A DNA stretch of 64,000 nucleotides. It comes from Photobacterium sp. SKA34 (GTDB taxonomy: Bacteria; Pseudomonadota; Gammaproteobacteria; Enterobacterales; Vibrionaceae). Position 1 is the first letter of the stretch, and each line of letters opens with the position of its first letter. Under the pieces are notes generated by a model. It saw nothing but the letters and a program-made list of their open reading frames with translations. It was not told where the DNA came from and did no database searches. The position numbers and the translations under genes are program-made. The stretch is taken from contig NZ_CH724141.1 in the NCBI RefSeq assembly GCF_000153325.1, forward strand, positions 296,447 through 360,446. The letters are read 5' to 3'. Of the stretch, positions 27,454 through 35,115 are shown one piece after another.

Positions 27454-28194
27454 TTAGTGTAAATGAAACTCCTCTAGTTCAGATTGCTCCTTAGGGTATG
27501 AAATATAATAACCCTGTAACTTAACATTATGATTTTTTATGAGCTGATAAATGTATTGGCTCTCAATCCCCTCAAGAACAACGTCGGTGTTCTGGTTAGC
27601 AAGTTGCTTAACAAAATGTGATAAATGGCTACTTTCGTAATCTGCATGTATGTATGATTTATCCATTTTCACCACATCCCAATTTATCAGCCCTAACCAG
27701 AATAGATGTTTGCTGCAGTTGTGGTAGAAGTCATCAAACCAGAGCTTCATCCCTTTATCCTGCAAACGTGAAATGTTTTCAGATATCGTTAACAACTTTG
27801 ATACTTGATTAACTTCAATATCAAACTCCGTTATTTCAAGAGCAATGGGCATTTGAGATTTTGATAATAATTTACCAACGAAGTATTTATCTAATAAACA
27901 TGAGATAGGCATATTATAAGAGATTAAAGGTACATTATCAGAGTACAGAGATTTAAAATGTCCTATTTGCTGCAAACAAATATCTTTAATAATTGATATT
28001 GAGTGAGAACAAAAGAAAACCTCATTATCAATAGTAATATCTGAGTGTATTTTTACCGTTGATAAACATTCAAAAGCATATATTTTAGATTTACATGTTT
28101 CAGTTATTGGCTGAAGCTTAAAGTCTAAACATGCTAATATATTTTCTTTATCATCTATTACCAAACAACCTTTTTTATTTTTTTTTACTCTCAT
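27454..28194 (-). CDS. Stand-alone EAL-domain protein, predicted c-di-GMP phosphodiesterase
   Basis: Single EAL domain of 246 aa with no sensor domain. Although the namesake motif reads ECL, the metal and catalytic positions appear kept: E42 (ECL), N94, E120 (LEITE), D154-D155 (FDDF), K176 (KMD), E208 (LEGIES) and Q225 (QGYY). This suggests active hydrolysis of c-di-GMP rather than a degenerate sensor. It is AT-rich and divergently arranged with a membrane-bound winged-helix regulator 485 bases away, hinting at shared control. Which pathway it serves is unknown. Confidence 0.75.
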   Translation of the reverse strand: MRVKKNKKGCLVIDDKENILACLDFKLQPITETCKSKIYAFECLSTVKIHSDITIDNEVFFCSHSISIIKDICLQQIGHFKSLYSDNVPLISYNMPISCLLDKYFVGKLLSKSQMPIALEITEFDIEVNQVSKLLTISENISRLQDKGMKLWFDDFYHNCSKHLFWLGLINWDVVKMDKSYIHADYESSHLSHFVKQLANQNTDVVLEGIESQYIYQLIKNHNVKLQGYYISYPKEQSELEEFHLH

Positions 28195-28679
28195 GGTGAG
28201 CCTTAATAAAGTTTTGATGTAAATTTATAAATTAAACTTATATATCATCATGATTATTAACCTTTGTTTAATTTACATACCTTTCCACTAAAACACCTAA
28301 TATTGAGCAAACAACCACAACACAATCGTAACACATCATACAAAAAAACATAAAAAATACATAAAAAACACATAGAAACAAAACCAACAAAAACATTTAA
28401 AACAATAACTTAATGATAAAGTTAATTTTTTACTTTTAAATGTTAGATAATTATCTATTTAAAACCCCTTATCTTCTAAAGAAAGTAACAGGTATTCTAC
28501 CTCTTATTAGTTTTCACTTTAATTCTATAAAAAAATCATACCAGTTTAATATTAATTGCTTTTTCGTTGTTATTAATAATTATAGATTTATTATTTTTAT
28601 TGTTGTAACATGCTTTCCCACTAAAATTACGCCTTATTTATCTCGTCATTATTATATAATTACAATGAGAGAGTTTTTC
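28195..28679. other. Divergent promoter region between the EAL and VtrA-like genes
   Basis: A very AT-rich stretch including a long A/C-rich tract (about 28310-28440). An open frame reaches from 28440 into the downstream gene, but lacks family support and is treated as leader. No clear operator is recognised. Confidence 0.4.
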
Positions 28680-29483
28680 ATGGATAAAAAAATTTACCAA
28701 ATACACAACTTAACTTATGATCCTGTAGTTCGACGTCTATCATCTAATGATGGTAAAAATGCATTTTTGACACCTAAGGAAGCTTGTGTACTAACAATAT
28801 TACTTGAAGCAAAAGATCAATGTATAAATAAAGAAGTGCTTTTTTGTGGTTGCTGGGGAGAAACTATTGTAACAGAGCAATCTTTAACCAATATTATTTC
28901 TAAATTAAGAAAAATATTAAAATCAGTTTGTGGTGATCTCATTACTATTAGTACAGTTATTAAGGAGGGTTACATACTAGAAATCCTTCCTGAAACTAAA
29001 ATAGAAGATGTTTCCGATGAAAATTTAGTAAAAGAACAATGTTGCAAGCCAGCAACACATACTATGTCTACAGATAAAAAAAGATACATTATTTGCTCTA
29101 TATTTTTCGCTTCCTTTTTAATGATAATAAGTATCTATACATACTATGCTCGTAAATCCCCTTTTTTTTTAGATAAGCAAGAATACAATATCACTAAAAA
29201 TATAAATAAAAGTCGCTTTTATCTACAGTCAATGACAAAGAAACGTAATGCTTCCGATCCATTATTCGATGCGCTTGCGGCGACTATTCCTACTGATTGT
29301 AATTTAGATTTATTCGTAAGGATCTATCAATCAATAGACGCTCCAGAAAAAGAAGGAATGAGTATTTTTCTCGTAAATAGCGACAATCAATATGCAAATT
29401 TTTATTTATCTGACTATAAAATGGAAGAGAAATTTGTATCTCTAAAGGCATATTTAACCGAAGGTCATGGGCTGTGCATTTAA
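28680..29483 (+). CDS. ToxR/VtrA-like membrane-bound winged-helix regulator
   Basis: Inner-membrane transcription factor of 267 aa. Residues about 1-105 form an OmpR/PhoB-type winged helix (TPKEACVLTILLEAKDQCIN, then TEQSLTNIISKLRKIL and KEGYIL). One membrane helix spans about 136-157 and a periplasmic domain of about 110 aa follows, ending with GHGLCI. This topology matches ToxR, TcpP and VtrA, which sense periplasmic signals such as bile and bind DNA from the membrane. I chose the ATG at 28680 because GAGAG lies 7 bases upstream and it starts the domain cleanly. Its 3' end overlaps a second frame (29474) in the manner of vtrA-vtrC. Targets are unknown. Confidence 0.7.
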   Translation: MDKKIYQIHNLTYDPVVRRLSSNDGKNAFLTPKEACVLTILLEAKDQCINKEVLFCGCWGETIVTEQSLTNIISKLRKILKSVCGDLITISTVIKEGYILEILPETKIEDVSDENLVKEQCCKPATHTMSTDKKRYIICSIFFASFLMIISIYTYYARKSPFFLDKQEYNITKNINKSRFYLQSMTKKRNASDPLFDALAATIPTDCNLDLFVRIYQSIDAPEKEGMSIFLVNSDNQYANFYLSDYKMEEKFVSLKAYLTEGHGLCI

Positions 29484-29831
29484 TCATCACACTGTTAATT
29501 CCCTTGATACTGTCGATAGCCATTTTATCTAATAATTTCATAATATTATGAGCATTAAAACTGGCACTGTGACTCAATCAAAACAAGTTTTATGTCTGAG
29601 TCATTTAAACAATATCTATCTATTGCTAAACATATGCCCATTTCATTTTACTCAGATGATCATTTTACAATTAGAGAGATGAGCGGCGTAACGACAAAAG
29701 TAGGTACTGTTGAAAATATAAAAGTGACTTATACAAGAACATACGAAAAATCATTCAGCAACCTGATACTGAATATCGAAGAGGTTATTTTCAATAAACC
29801 TCACTCAGACAATATCATTAACAACGATTAG
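29474..29831 (+). pseudogene. Probable broken partner gene (VtrC/ToxS-like) of the membrane regulator
   Basis: A GTG at 29474, inside the regulator's 3' end and behind AAGG, opens a frame with one membrane segment (LIITLLIPLILSIAILS), stopping at 29549-29551. The +1 frame then encodes a 79-aa soluble segment from an ATG at 29592 (MSESFKQYLSIAKHMPISFY) to 29831. An N-terminal membrane anchor followed by a small periplasmic domain is what VtrC, ToxS and TcpH look like. The two parts are in different frames with a stop in each between them, so at least two changes would be needed. Alternatively only the 79-aa protein is made. Confidence 0.4.
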
Positions 29832-30053
29832 GCTAGTTATAACAATATGAGAATTAGTTACAAAATTAGACTAAAAGATAATACGTTATTTTTTCTCAAC
29901 AAAAATAAAAGTGAAATCCATAACTTTGTATGTTTTAAAGTGTAAATTTAGTCAGTCATGTCTCATAGTTTCTCGCTCTATAAGGAAGTTTACCTCTACT
30001 ATCATCTTCCAAAATAAACCATACAAGGGAAAATGCTTGTAATCTGCCCTATA

Positions 30054-30956
30054 TTATCGATTCGCAATAACAAAATGCTCAAGTTTTAAAATATGATGCT
30101 CTGGCAGCGTTCTACCTACGGGTGTGAAATAAACGGTATTTAAGTCTGCCAGCGTCATATTTTCTTCAAGTGAAAAGCCATGTTGTGACAGTAAGTTATC
30201 AATCTCTTGTGCAGTAAACAGTGATACCCAAGGTTCGCCAACTTTCGCTGATAGCGATTTAATCATTTCCGCCCTTTTACTTGCCTTCGGATACCCTTTG
30301 CCAAAACAGGCTGAAGGATCATCATCTAGGTTTTTATCAACATACGATAAAAAGAAAGTTGAATGATTATTGGTCGTTAGTTCTGCAGCTTGCGCTATCG
30401 TTAGCGAAAGTGCAGCTTTCGAAATGTATTGTGATACCCCTTCAAGGGTAAACAGCGTTGCTTTAGTTCGATCAAAGCCTGCTAACAATAGTCGCTCTGA
30501 GATTAACTGATGATTAAAATCGACACTAACATATGTCACATTTTCTATATTTGGAACTGCTTGAGTTAGCTTAGTACGCTTTCTCTCTTGAACATCAGGT
30601 TGGTCGACTTCAAATACTTTAACCTGAGTGGGTAAATCTAACCGGTGTGCTCGAGTATCGTACCCTGCCCCTAAAATAACATATTGCTCTATGCCATTCG
30701 CCACGGACTTTTTAACTAAATCATCAATGAATCGAGTACGAGAGATAAGGTGTTCATGAAAGCCTGGCATAAACTGTTCGGTTAACCAAACAGCGAATGG
30801 ATGCCCCATTAGTTTGATTAATCCCGCACCGAAAACAAACCGCTCAGCATAGGGATCAGAAATAATACGCTTATTTGGTGGCGCTAATGTTTCTATTAGG
30901 CGCTGTTTAGCAACACCTTGCGCTGTCCCGTCTTTTTTAAACATAGTCTGACTCAT
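30054..30956 (-). CDS. SAM-dependent methyltransferase, TIGR00027/leucine carboxyl methyltransferase-like
   Basis: Class I methyltransferase of about 300 aa. The SAM-binding loop is YVILGAGYDTRAHRLD, characteristic of the PPM1/TIGR00027 branch, followed by VFEVDQPDVQERKR (acidic loop that binds the ribose) and LFTLEGVSQYIS. The N-terminal RISDPYAERFV and TRFIDDLV segments also match. The substrate is unknown; relatives methylate O-atoms. I chose the ATG at 30956 over a TTG 12 bases upstream. Monocistronic. Confidence 0.8.
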   Translation of the reverse strand: MSQTMFKKDGTAQGVAKQRLIETLAPPNKRIISDPYAERFVFGAGLIKLMGHPFAVWLTEQFMPGFHEHLISRTRFIDDLVKKSVANGIEQYVILGAGYDTRAHRLDLPTQVKVFEVDQPDVQERKRTKLTQAVPNIENVTYVSVDFNHQLISERLLLAGFDRTKATLFTLEGVSQYISKAALSLTIAQAAELTTNNHSTFFLSYVDKNLDDDPSACFGKGYPKASKRAEMIKSLSAKVGEPWVSLFTAQEIDNLLSQHGFSLEENMTLADLNTVYFTPVGRTLPEHHILKLEHFVIANR

Positions 30957-31196
30957 TGCCTCATCCAAACACTCGATTTAATAACTTATGTGTGATTAAA
31001 CAATTAAGATCACTACTTCTCACTCCGGTAACCATACTTAAACTACCACAAAGGCTTTTCAGCAGAGAAAGAAAGAAAACCTAATTCGTTATTTATAACC
31101 CGTGAGATCAATCGCATTTCTGCGTATCTGTCATAAACATAAAACCTTGATTGCATATCATTAAAGAGCATTTATCAATTAAAAGGAGACTGGATA

Positions 31197-31532
31197 ATGT
31201 CTTGTTTACACACTCATTCACACGAATCTCATACCCATGGTCCTGATTGTGGTCATACTGCAATACGCCATAATGGTCATGTCGATTATTTAGTTGATGG
31301 TAAATTACACCACCCGCATGGCGATCATTGTGATGAACATGTCATCGAGTTTGACGATGCTCATCCTAATGAATGTAACCATAACCATGCATGTGGCGAT
31401 CATGTTCACGGCCCTGATTGTGGTCATGAGGCTATCCAACATGGTGATCATATTGATTATATTGTTAATGGTAGGCTACACCATCAACACGGCGATCACT
31501 GTGATGATCACGGCCCTGTTGAATTAGTATAA
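31197..31532 (+). CDS. Histidine-rich duplicated metal-binding protein
   Basis: Small acidic, cytoplasmic protein of 111 aa with about a quarter His. It is built of two near-identical units at residues 14-48 and 71-105, each with HGPDCGH at the start, a DYxVxGxLHH middle, and HGDHCD at the end. The regularly spaced Cys and His pairs suggest binding of Zn, Ni or Co. A strong AAAAGGAG ribosome binding site precedes the ATG. It sits beside a DmeF-like metal exporter and its MarR regulator (convergent), so a metal storage or chaperone role is plausible but unproven. Family not recognised. Confidence 0.7.
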   Translation: MSCLHTHSHESHTHGPDCGHTAIRHNGHVDYLVDGKLHHPHGDHCDEHVIEFDDAHPNECNHNHACGDHVHGPDCGHEAIQHGDHIDYIVNGRLHHQHGDHCDDHGPVELV

Positions 31533-31554
31533 GGTTCGATATTTTAGGCTAGAA

Positions 31555-31588
31555 AGTTGCCAACAATATCTGATACAGGTTGGCAACT
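31555..31588. terminator. Stem-loop between the His-rich gene and marR
   Basis: A 10-base-pair perfect stem (AGTTGCCAAC with GTTGGCAACT) with a 14-base loop but no long T-run. It may act as a bidirectional terminator for the convergent genes. Confidence 0.5.
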
Positions 31589-31651
31589 GTTTCAAGATTG
31601 CACGATGAATAAACTACTGTTGTGAAACAATACGTTGATTTTAAAATACGT

Positions 31652-32068
31652 TTAAAACTCTTTATTCATCTTTTCAATACACGAAATCAATATCTCTTCA
31701 TGCTCAGGCTCTATGTGCATAGTTAAATCATTCACTAAATCAAGGTGCAATTGATTGTGCTTAACATGAATGGCTTGCCCTGCTTCTGTCAAAGTCACCA
31801 CAATCGCGCGGCGATCAGTTGGGTGAGCACAACGTTCAATCAAGTTTGCTTTCACTAATTTCTCAATTTGAACAGTTAACGTACCCGTTGTGATCCCCAA
31901 TTTATCGGCAAGCTCTTTCATTCTAAGAGGGCCTTGAACGCCTAAAACTTCAATCGTATGAACTTGCGCCAAGGTGTAACCTGTTTCTTTAACAACAGAT
32001 TGCTCCCATGATGACATTTTGTCATAAAATTCAGTCAGTAATTGGTTTAGGCGTTCTATGTTTTTCAT
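31652..32068 (-). CDS. MarR-family transcriptional regulator
   Basis: Winged-helix dimeric repressor-type protein of 138 aa. The DNA-binding region LRMKELADKLGITTGTLTVQIEKLVKANLI and the wing CAHPTDRRAIVVTLTEAGQA are clear. It is the second gene of an operon with the cation exporter (8-base gap). Two palindromes in that operon's promoter (33028-33040 and 33061-33073) are likely its operators, so it probably controls its own operon. Whether it senses metal directly, as AdcR/ZitR members do, is inference. Confidence 0.85.
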   Translation of the reverse strand: MKNIERLNQLLTEFYDKMSSWEQSVVKETGYTLAQVHTIEVLGVQGPLRMKELADKLGITTGTLTVQIEKLVKANLIERCAHPTDRRAIVVTLTEAGQAIHVKHNQLHLDLVNDLTMHIEPEHEEILISCIEKMNKEF

Positions 32069-32076
32069 GATTATTA

Positions 32077-33012
32077 TTAGTGTACTTCGAGAGTAAGATG
32101 ACTAATCTTATCAAATTTTGACAAAATTTGTTTATAATCATCAATGATGAAGTCTCTAGTTGATTGCAGTGTTATCGCTGCAGAGTAGTGATTACCACTA
32201 ATTTTCCAGATATGTAAATCCATAACCTTGGCATAAGGTGACAACGCATCATGGATAGATTTTCTATAGTCTGAATCAATGTTCTCATCTAACAAGATCG
32301 GGGTTGTTTGCTTCATTAAGTTCATTGTCCATTTAATGATCACACACCCACCAACAATGCCCATAACTGCATCCATCCAATCCCAGCCATAATATTTCCC
32401 GAACAATAGCGCAACAATGGCAAGTAATGAGGTCAAGGTATCAGCAAGCACGTGTAGATAAGCGGCTCTTAAATTGTGGTCGTGATGATGATGCCCATGG
32501 CTGTGATCATGATGATCGTGTGCATGACTATGATTGTGGTCGTGATCGTGGCTATGACCGTGAGAATGACCATGCCCATTAAGTAAAAATATGCTGGCTA
32601 AATTTACGGTTAAGCCAATACACGCAACCACTATCGCTTCATTAAATTGAATAGCGTGTGGGTTAAATAAACGATGAATGGATTCCGCAATCATTAATAC
32701 TGCAACAATGCCTAATACAATCGCACTGGTATATCCGCCCAGCACGCTAACCTTACCTGTACCAAAGGAAAAACGGTCATTATTACTGTGTTTTCTTGCG
32801 TAACGGTAAGCAAATAGCGTGATACAAAATGCGGCAGCATGGGTACCCATATGCCACCCATCCGCTAATAGGGCCATAGAGCCATAAACTGTCCCCGCTA
32901 TAATTTCGATAAGCATGGTTGTCAGCGTCAGTAAGAGCACATAAAACGTCCCTTTTTCTCCCTGCTGATCATGAGATGAAAAATCATGACCGTGTTGTAG
33001 TTCCAACTTCAT
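32077..33012 (-). CDS. dmeF: CDF-family metal exporter, DmeF-like
   Basis: Inner-membrane cation/proton antiporter of 311 aa that expels divalent metals. Six membrane helices are predicted, with metal-site motifs LLADGWHMGTHA in helix 2 and HVLADTLTS in helix 5. The DGWHMGTHA form is typical of DmeF (Co/Ni) rather than ZitB/FieF. A long His/Asp loop (residues about 146-178) sits between helices 4 and 5. A C-terminal cytoplasmic domain (DLHIWKISGNHYSAAI) follows. The start at 33012 is chosen because the longer start would place an operator in the coding sequence. Operon with marR. Confidence 0.8.
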   Translation of the reverse strand: MKLELQHGHDFSSHDQQGEKGTFYVLLLTLTTMLIEIIAGTVYGSMALLADGWHMGTHAAAFCITLFAYRYARKHSNNDRFSFGTGKVSVLGGYTSAIVLGIVAVLMIAESIHRLFNPHAIQFNEAIVVACIGLTVNLASIFLLNGHGHSHGHSHDHDHNHSHAHDHHDHSHGHHHHDHNLRAAYLHVLADTLTSLLAIVALLFGKYYGWDWMDAVMGIVGGCVIIKWTMNLMKQTTPILLDENIDSDYRKSIHDALSPYAKVMDLHIWKISGNHYSAAITLQSTRDFIIDDYKQILSKFDKISHLTLEVH

Positions 33013-33027
33013 AAATCGCCCATTTAG

Positions 33028-33040
33028 TTTGATAGTCAAA
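33028..33040. promoter_or_regulatory. MarR-type palindromic operator 1
   Basis: TTTGATAGTCAAA, an inverted repeat with a 5-3-5 core, lies 16 bases upstream of the dmeF-like start. It closely matches the second palindrome 33 bases away. Confidence 0.6.
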
Positions 33041-33060
33041 TTATTTGAATATTAATCTAG

Positions 33061-33073
33061 TTTGATCATCAAA
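33061..33073. promoter_or_regulatory. MarR-type palindromic operator 2
   Basis: TTTGATCATCAAA, a perfect 6-1-6 inverted repeat. Centre-to-centre spacing to operator 1 is 33 bases (about three helical turns), which would place two dimers on one face of the DNA across the promoter. Confidence 0.65.
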
Positions 33074-33112
33074 CAATGTCAATGGCGGTTCCAATAAAAC
33101 TCAGGCATAAAA

Positions 33113-33141
33113 AAACGTGCCGTTACTATCACGGCACGTTT
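33113..33141 (-). terminator. Terminator downstream of the Ivy-like gene
   Basis: A 10 to 11-base-pair perfect stem (AAACGTGCCG with CGGCACGTTT) with a seven-base loop and A/T-rich flanks, 30 bases past the lipoprotein stop. Confidence 0.8.
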
Positions 33142-33170
33142 CTTGTATTTATAACAATAATTGCTTAGGT

Positions 33171-33638
33171 TTATTTCCAATTAGGATTTTGTAGCAACGC
33201 TTGTTGCAGTAACCCTTTCATATTGTCATCAGGGTTACCAATAAATTGGTAATTCGCGTATTCACTGGGTTTGGTAATAGCACCATTGGTATCTTTAACG
33301 TGCACTACCATCGAATATTCTTTGTTATCTTTACCCGTTAACCTGATCATAAAATCACCCGCACAATTATGCGGTTTACAATAAGAAACGGCTTTGTAAG
33401 TTTCATCACCATCAACAATATTATCTAGTGGCGCTGTCACTTTATTTTCTGATACCCACTTAGGGATTTTTTGTATTTCAGGCGCTACAGACTGGGTTTG
33501 CTCAACAACAACGGTTTCAGTTTCCGCGACGTTTTGCGTTTGATCGTTTGGCGATTGCTCTTTAGGTGCTTTGTCATTACAACCTGCAAGTAACAAAACA
33601 GTTGATGTTGCTAATAATAGCTTTTTCATTTTATTCAT
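33171..33638 (-). CDS. Ivy-like lysozyme-inhibitor family lipoprotein
   Basis: Predicted lipoprotein of 155 aa with lipobox LLAGC (Cys20) and a disordered linker (residues 21-60) rich in Gln/Glu/Val. The C-terminal domain carries CKPHNC at residues 87-92, close to the CKPHDC loop by which Ivy blocks the lysozyme active site, plus an NPDDNMKGLL end similar to Ivy. It would protect the cell wall from C-type lysozyme. The Asp-to-Asn change in the loop and the lipid anchor differ from E. coli Ivy. Monocistronic with its own terminator. Confidence 0.6.
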   Translation of the reverse strand: MNKMKKLLLATSTVLLLAGCNDKAPKEQSPNDQTQNVAETETVVVEQTQSVAPEIQKIPKWVSENKVTAPLDNIVDGDETYKAVSYCKPHNCAGDFMIRLTGKDNKEYSMVVHVKDTNGAITKPSEYANYQFIGNPDDNMKGLLQQALLQNPNWK

Positions 33639-33895
33639 TCCTAAATTTGCGCACCGCTCAAATCACTTTACGCCTGCGGCACGAATACTTATTACAAAAT
33701 AATGCTTTTCTGGCTCTAACACTATCGAATATAAGAGCAAAAAGTATCTATAATTTGGCAAACATTATTACAGAAGTGAAATACTGAGGTTCCAATTACA
33801 TATGTGTGTATTTTTCACTCAATCACTTGAATTAACATACCTTCTTTACCGTAATTAAGTTAAGGTATAAGCAATTAAATAAAAGAAGCGAACAT

Positions 33896-34417
33896 ATGCA
33901 GGTTACTACAGAAAAACTAATTACTTTAAAAAACGCTTGGATGGCAAGCCATATTACCGATGCTGAGTTTCCAACACCGCTAAGTGAAAAGGGATTAGAA
34001 CTGTATCAACTGTCTCAAACAGCTTTAACTACGCATTCCATTGACTCTTCTTTATCAGCACTCGATGCTTCTTTATCTTTCTACCCTGTTGATTGCCACC
34101 CTCTTACTATTCGTTATTCTTTAGTTCGTGCATCCCAATGGGAAAATGAACAAGAAAAAGAAGCGGTTATTGAGTATTTAACTCAAATTATGTTTGAGCC
34201 GAATGCAGAAGCGACACTTTATGTCGGCTTTTTCAAAGGTAAACCCGCCGCTTGTGGCATGATTTATACTCATGCAGAAGATGTTGAGAAATATAGCCTT
34301 GTTTCCGATGTGTATGCATTACCGTTACCAAACCAGCAGCAATTAATAACGGATATGGAAAATTACCTTATCCATTCTGCGCAACAATTCTCGCAAGCTG
34401 TCGTGATCCAAAAGTAA
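33896..34417 (+). CDS. Hypothetical protein, possibly GNAT-like
   Basis: Cytoplasmic protein of 173 aa. An ATLYVGFFKGKPAACGMIY segment near residue 105 resembles the beta4 strand of acetyltransferases, but the acetyl-CoA loop is not visible, so the assignment is weak. The ribosome binding site is AAGAAG-like. Alone between terminators. Confidence 0.5.
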   Translation: MQVTTEKLITLKNAWMASHITDAEFPTPLSEKGLELYQLSQTALTTHSIDSSLSALDASLSFYPVDCHPLTIRYSLVRASQWENEQEKEAVIEYLTQIMFEPNAEATLYVGFFKGKPAACGMIYTHAEDVEKYSLVSDVYALPLPNQQQLITDMENYLIHSAQQFSQAVVIQK

Positions 34418-34423
34418 AAATAG

Positions 34424-34453
34424 TCACGAAGCTAATAATTAGCTTCGTGATTT
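34424..34453 (+). terminator. Rho-independent terminator
   Basis: A 12-base-pair perfect stem (TCACGAAGCTAA at 34424-34435 with its complement at 34439-34450) followed by TTT. Confidence 0.75.
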
Positions 34454-34578
34454 AGCCCTTTCTTCAGCAATTAACCTGTTGTTTTTGACGAACCTTCAAT
34501 CTCTGCCATACTAAGTTACGGAGTTAATTGAATTAATTTCCTTACAAAGTATGTGTATTGATAAGATCGGAGAAAATT

Positions 34579-35115
34579 ATGAAAGGGATTATTTTTACAG
34601 AATTTATCGATATAGTTGAAAATACTTTCGACCTTCAAGTATGCCAATCAATGCTAGATATGGCTGACGATCCAGGTGTTTATACCTCTGTCGGTAGCTA
34701 TGAGCACCAACGATTAGTCAATCTGATTATTTGTTTGCATAAGGTAACTGGTGTTTCCCCCGAAAGCCTTCAGCAAACTTTCGGTCGCGCTGTTTTCCCG
34801 CGTTTACTTACTTTATTACCTGACCATCATTTTTCCGATTCCAACACCTTTGATTTTATTCGCAGTGTGGAGTTATACATCCACCAAGAAGTAAAAAAGC
34901 TTTATCCTGATACAACGCCCCCTCGCTTTGAATTTTCCAATCAAACAGAAACAACTCTGACTATGGATTATCATTCAGCTCGATGCATGGGTTATGTTTG
35001 TTTGGGGTTATTGGAGGGATGTGCCGATCATTTTGAGCAACATATTGATATCGCACTTGAACCAACAACAAGCAAAAAATGTGTCCGCTTTCATTTGTCA
35101 TTGAGTGATAATTAA
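34579..35115 (+). CDS. hnoX: H-NOX haem nitric-oxide sensor protein
   Basis: Cytoplasmic gas sensor of 178 aa binding a b-type haem. The signature is complete: MKGIIFTEFIDIVE N-terminus, haem ligand H102 (IHQEVKKLYP), and the YxSxR motif at Y131-S133-R135 that holds the haem propionates. The position equivalent to the distal Tyr140 of oxygen-binding members is Val, as expected for an NO-selective sensor. The ATG at 34579 has GGAG upstream and gives canonical numbering. It overlaps the kinase start by one base (TAATG), so the two are translationally coupled. In Vibrio relatives H-NOX inhibits its partner kinase when NO binds. Confidence 0.93.
   Translation: MKGIIFTEFIDIVENTFDLQVCQSMLDMADDPGVYTSVGSYEHQRLVNLIICLHKVTGVSPESLQQTFGRAVFPRLLTLLPDHHFSDSNTFDFIRSVELYIHQEVKKLYPDTTPPRFEFSNQTETTLTMDYHSARCMGYVCLGLLEGCADHFEQHIDIALEPTTSKKCVRFHLSLSDN

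Noticed and set aside
28440..28679. 80-residue N-terminal extension of the membrane regulator
   Set aside because: Extension is hydrophobic, lacks family similarity and has no ribosome binding site; the start at 28680 gives a normal winged-helix N-terminus.
29290..29577. 95-codon minus-strand frame across the regulator 3' end
   Set aside because: Antisense to the regulator and its partner frame, no ribosome binding site, no recognisable motif.
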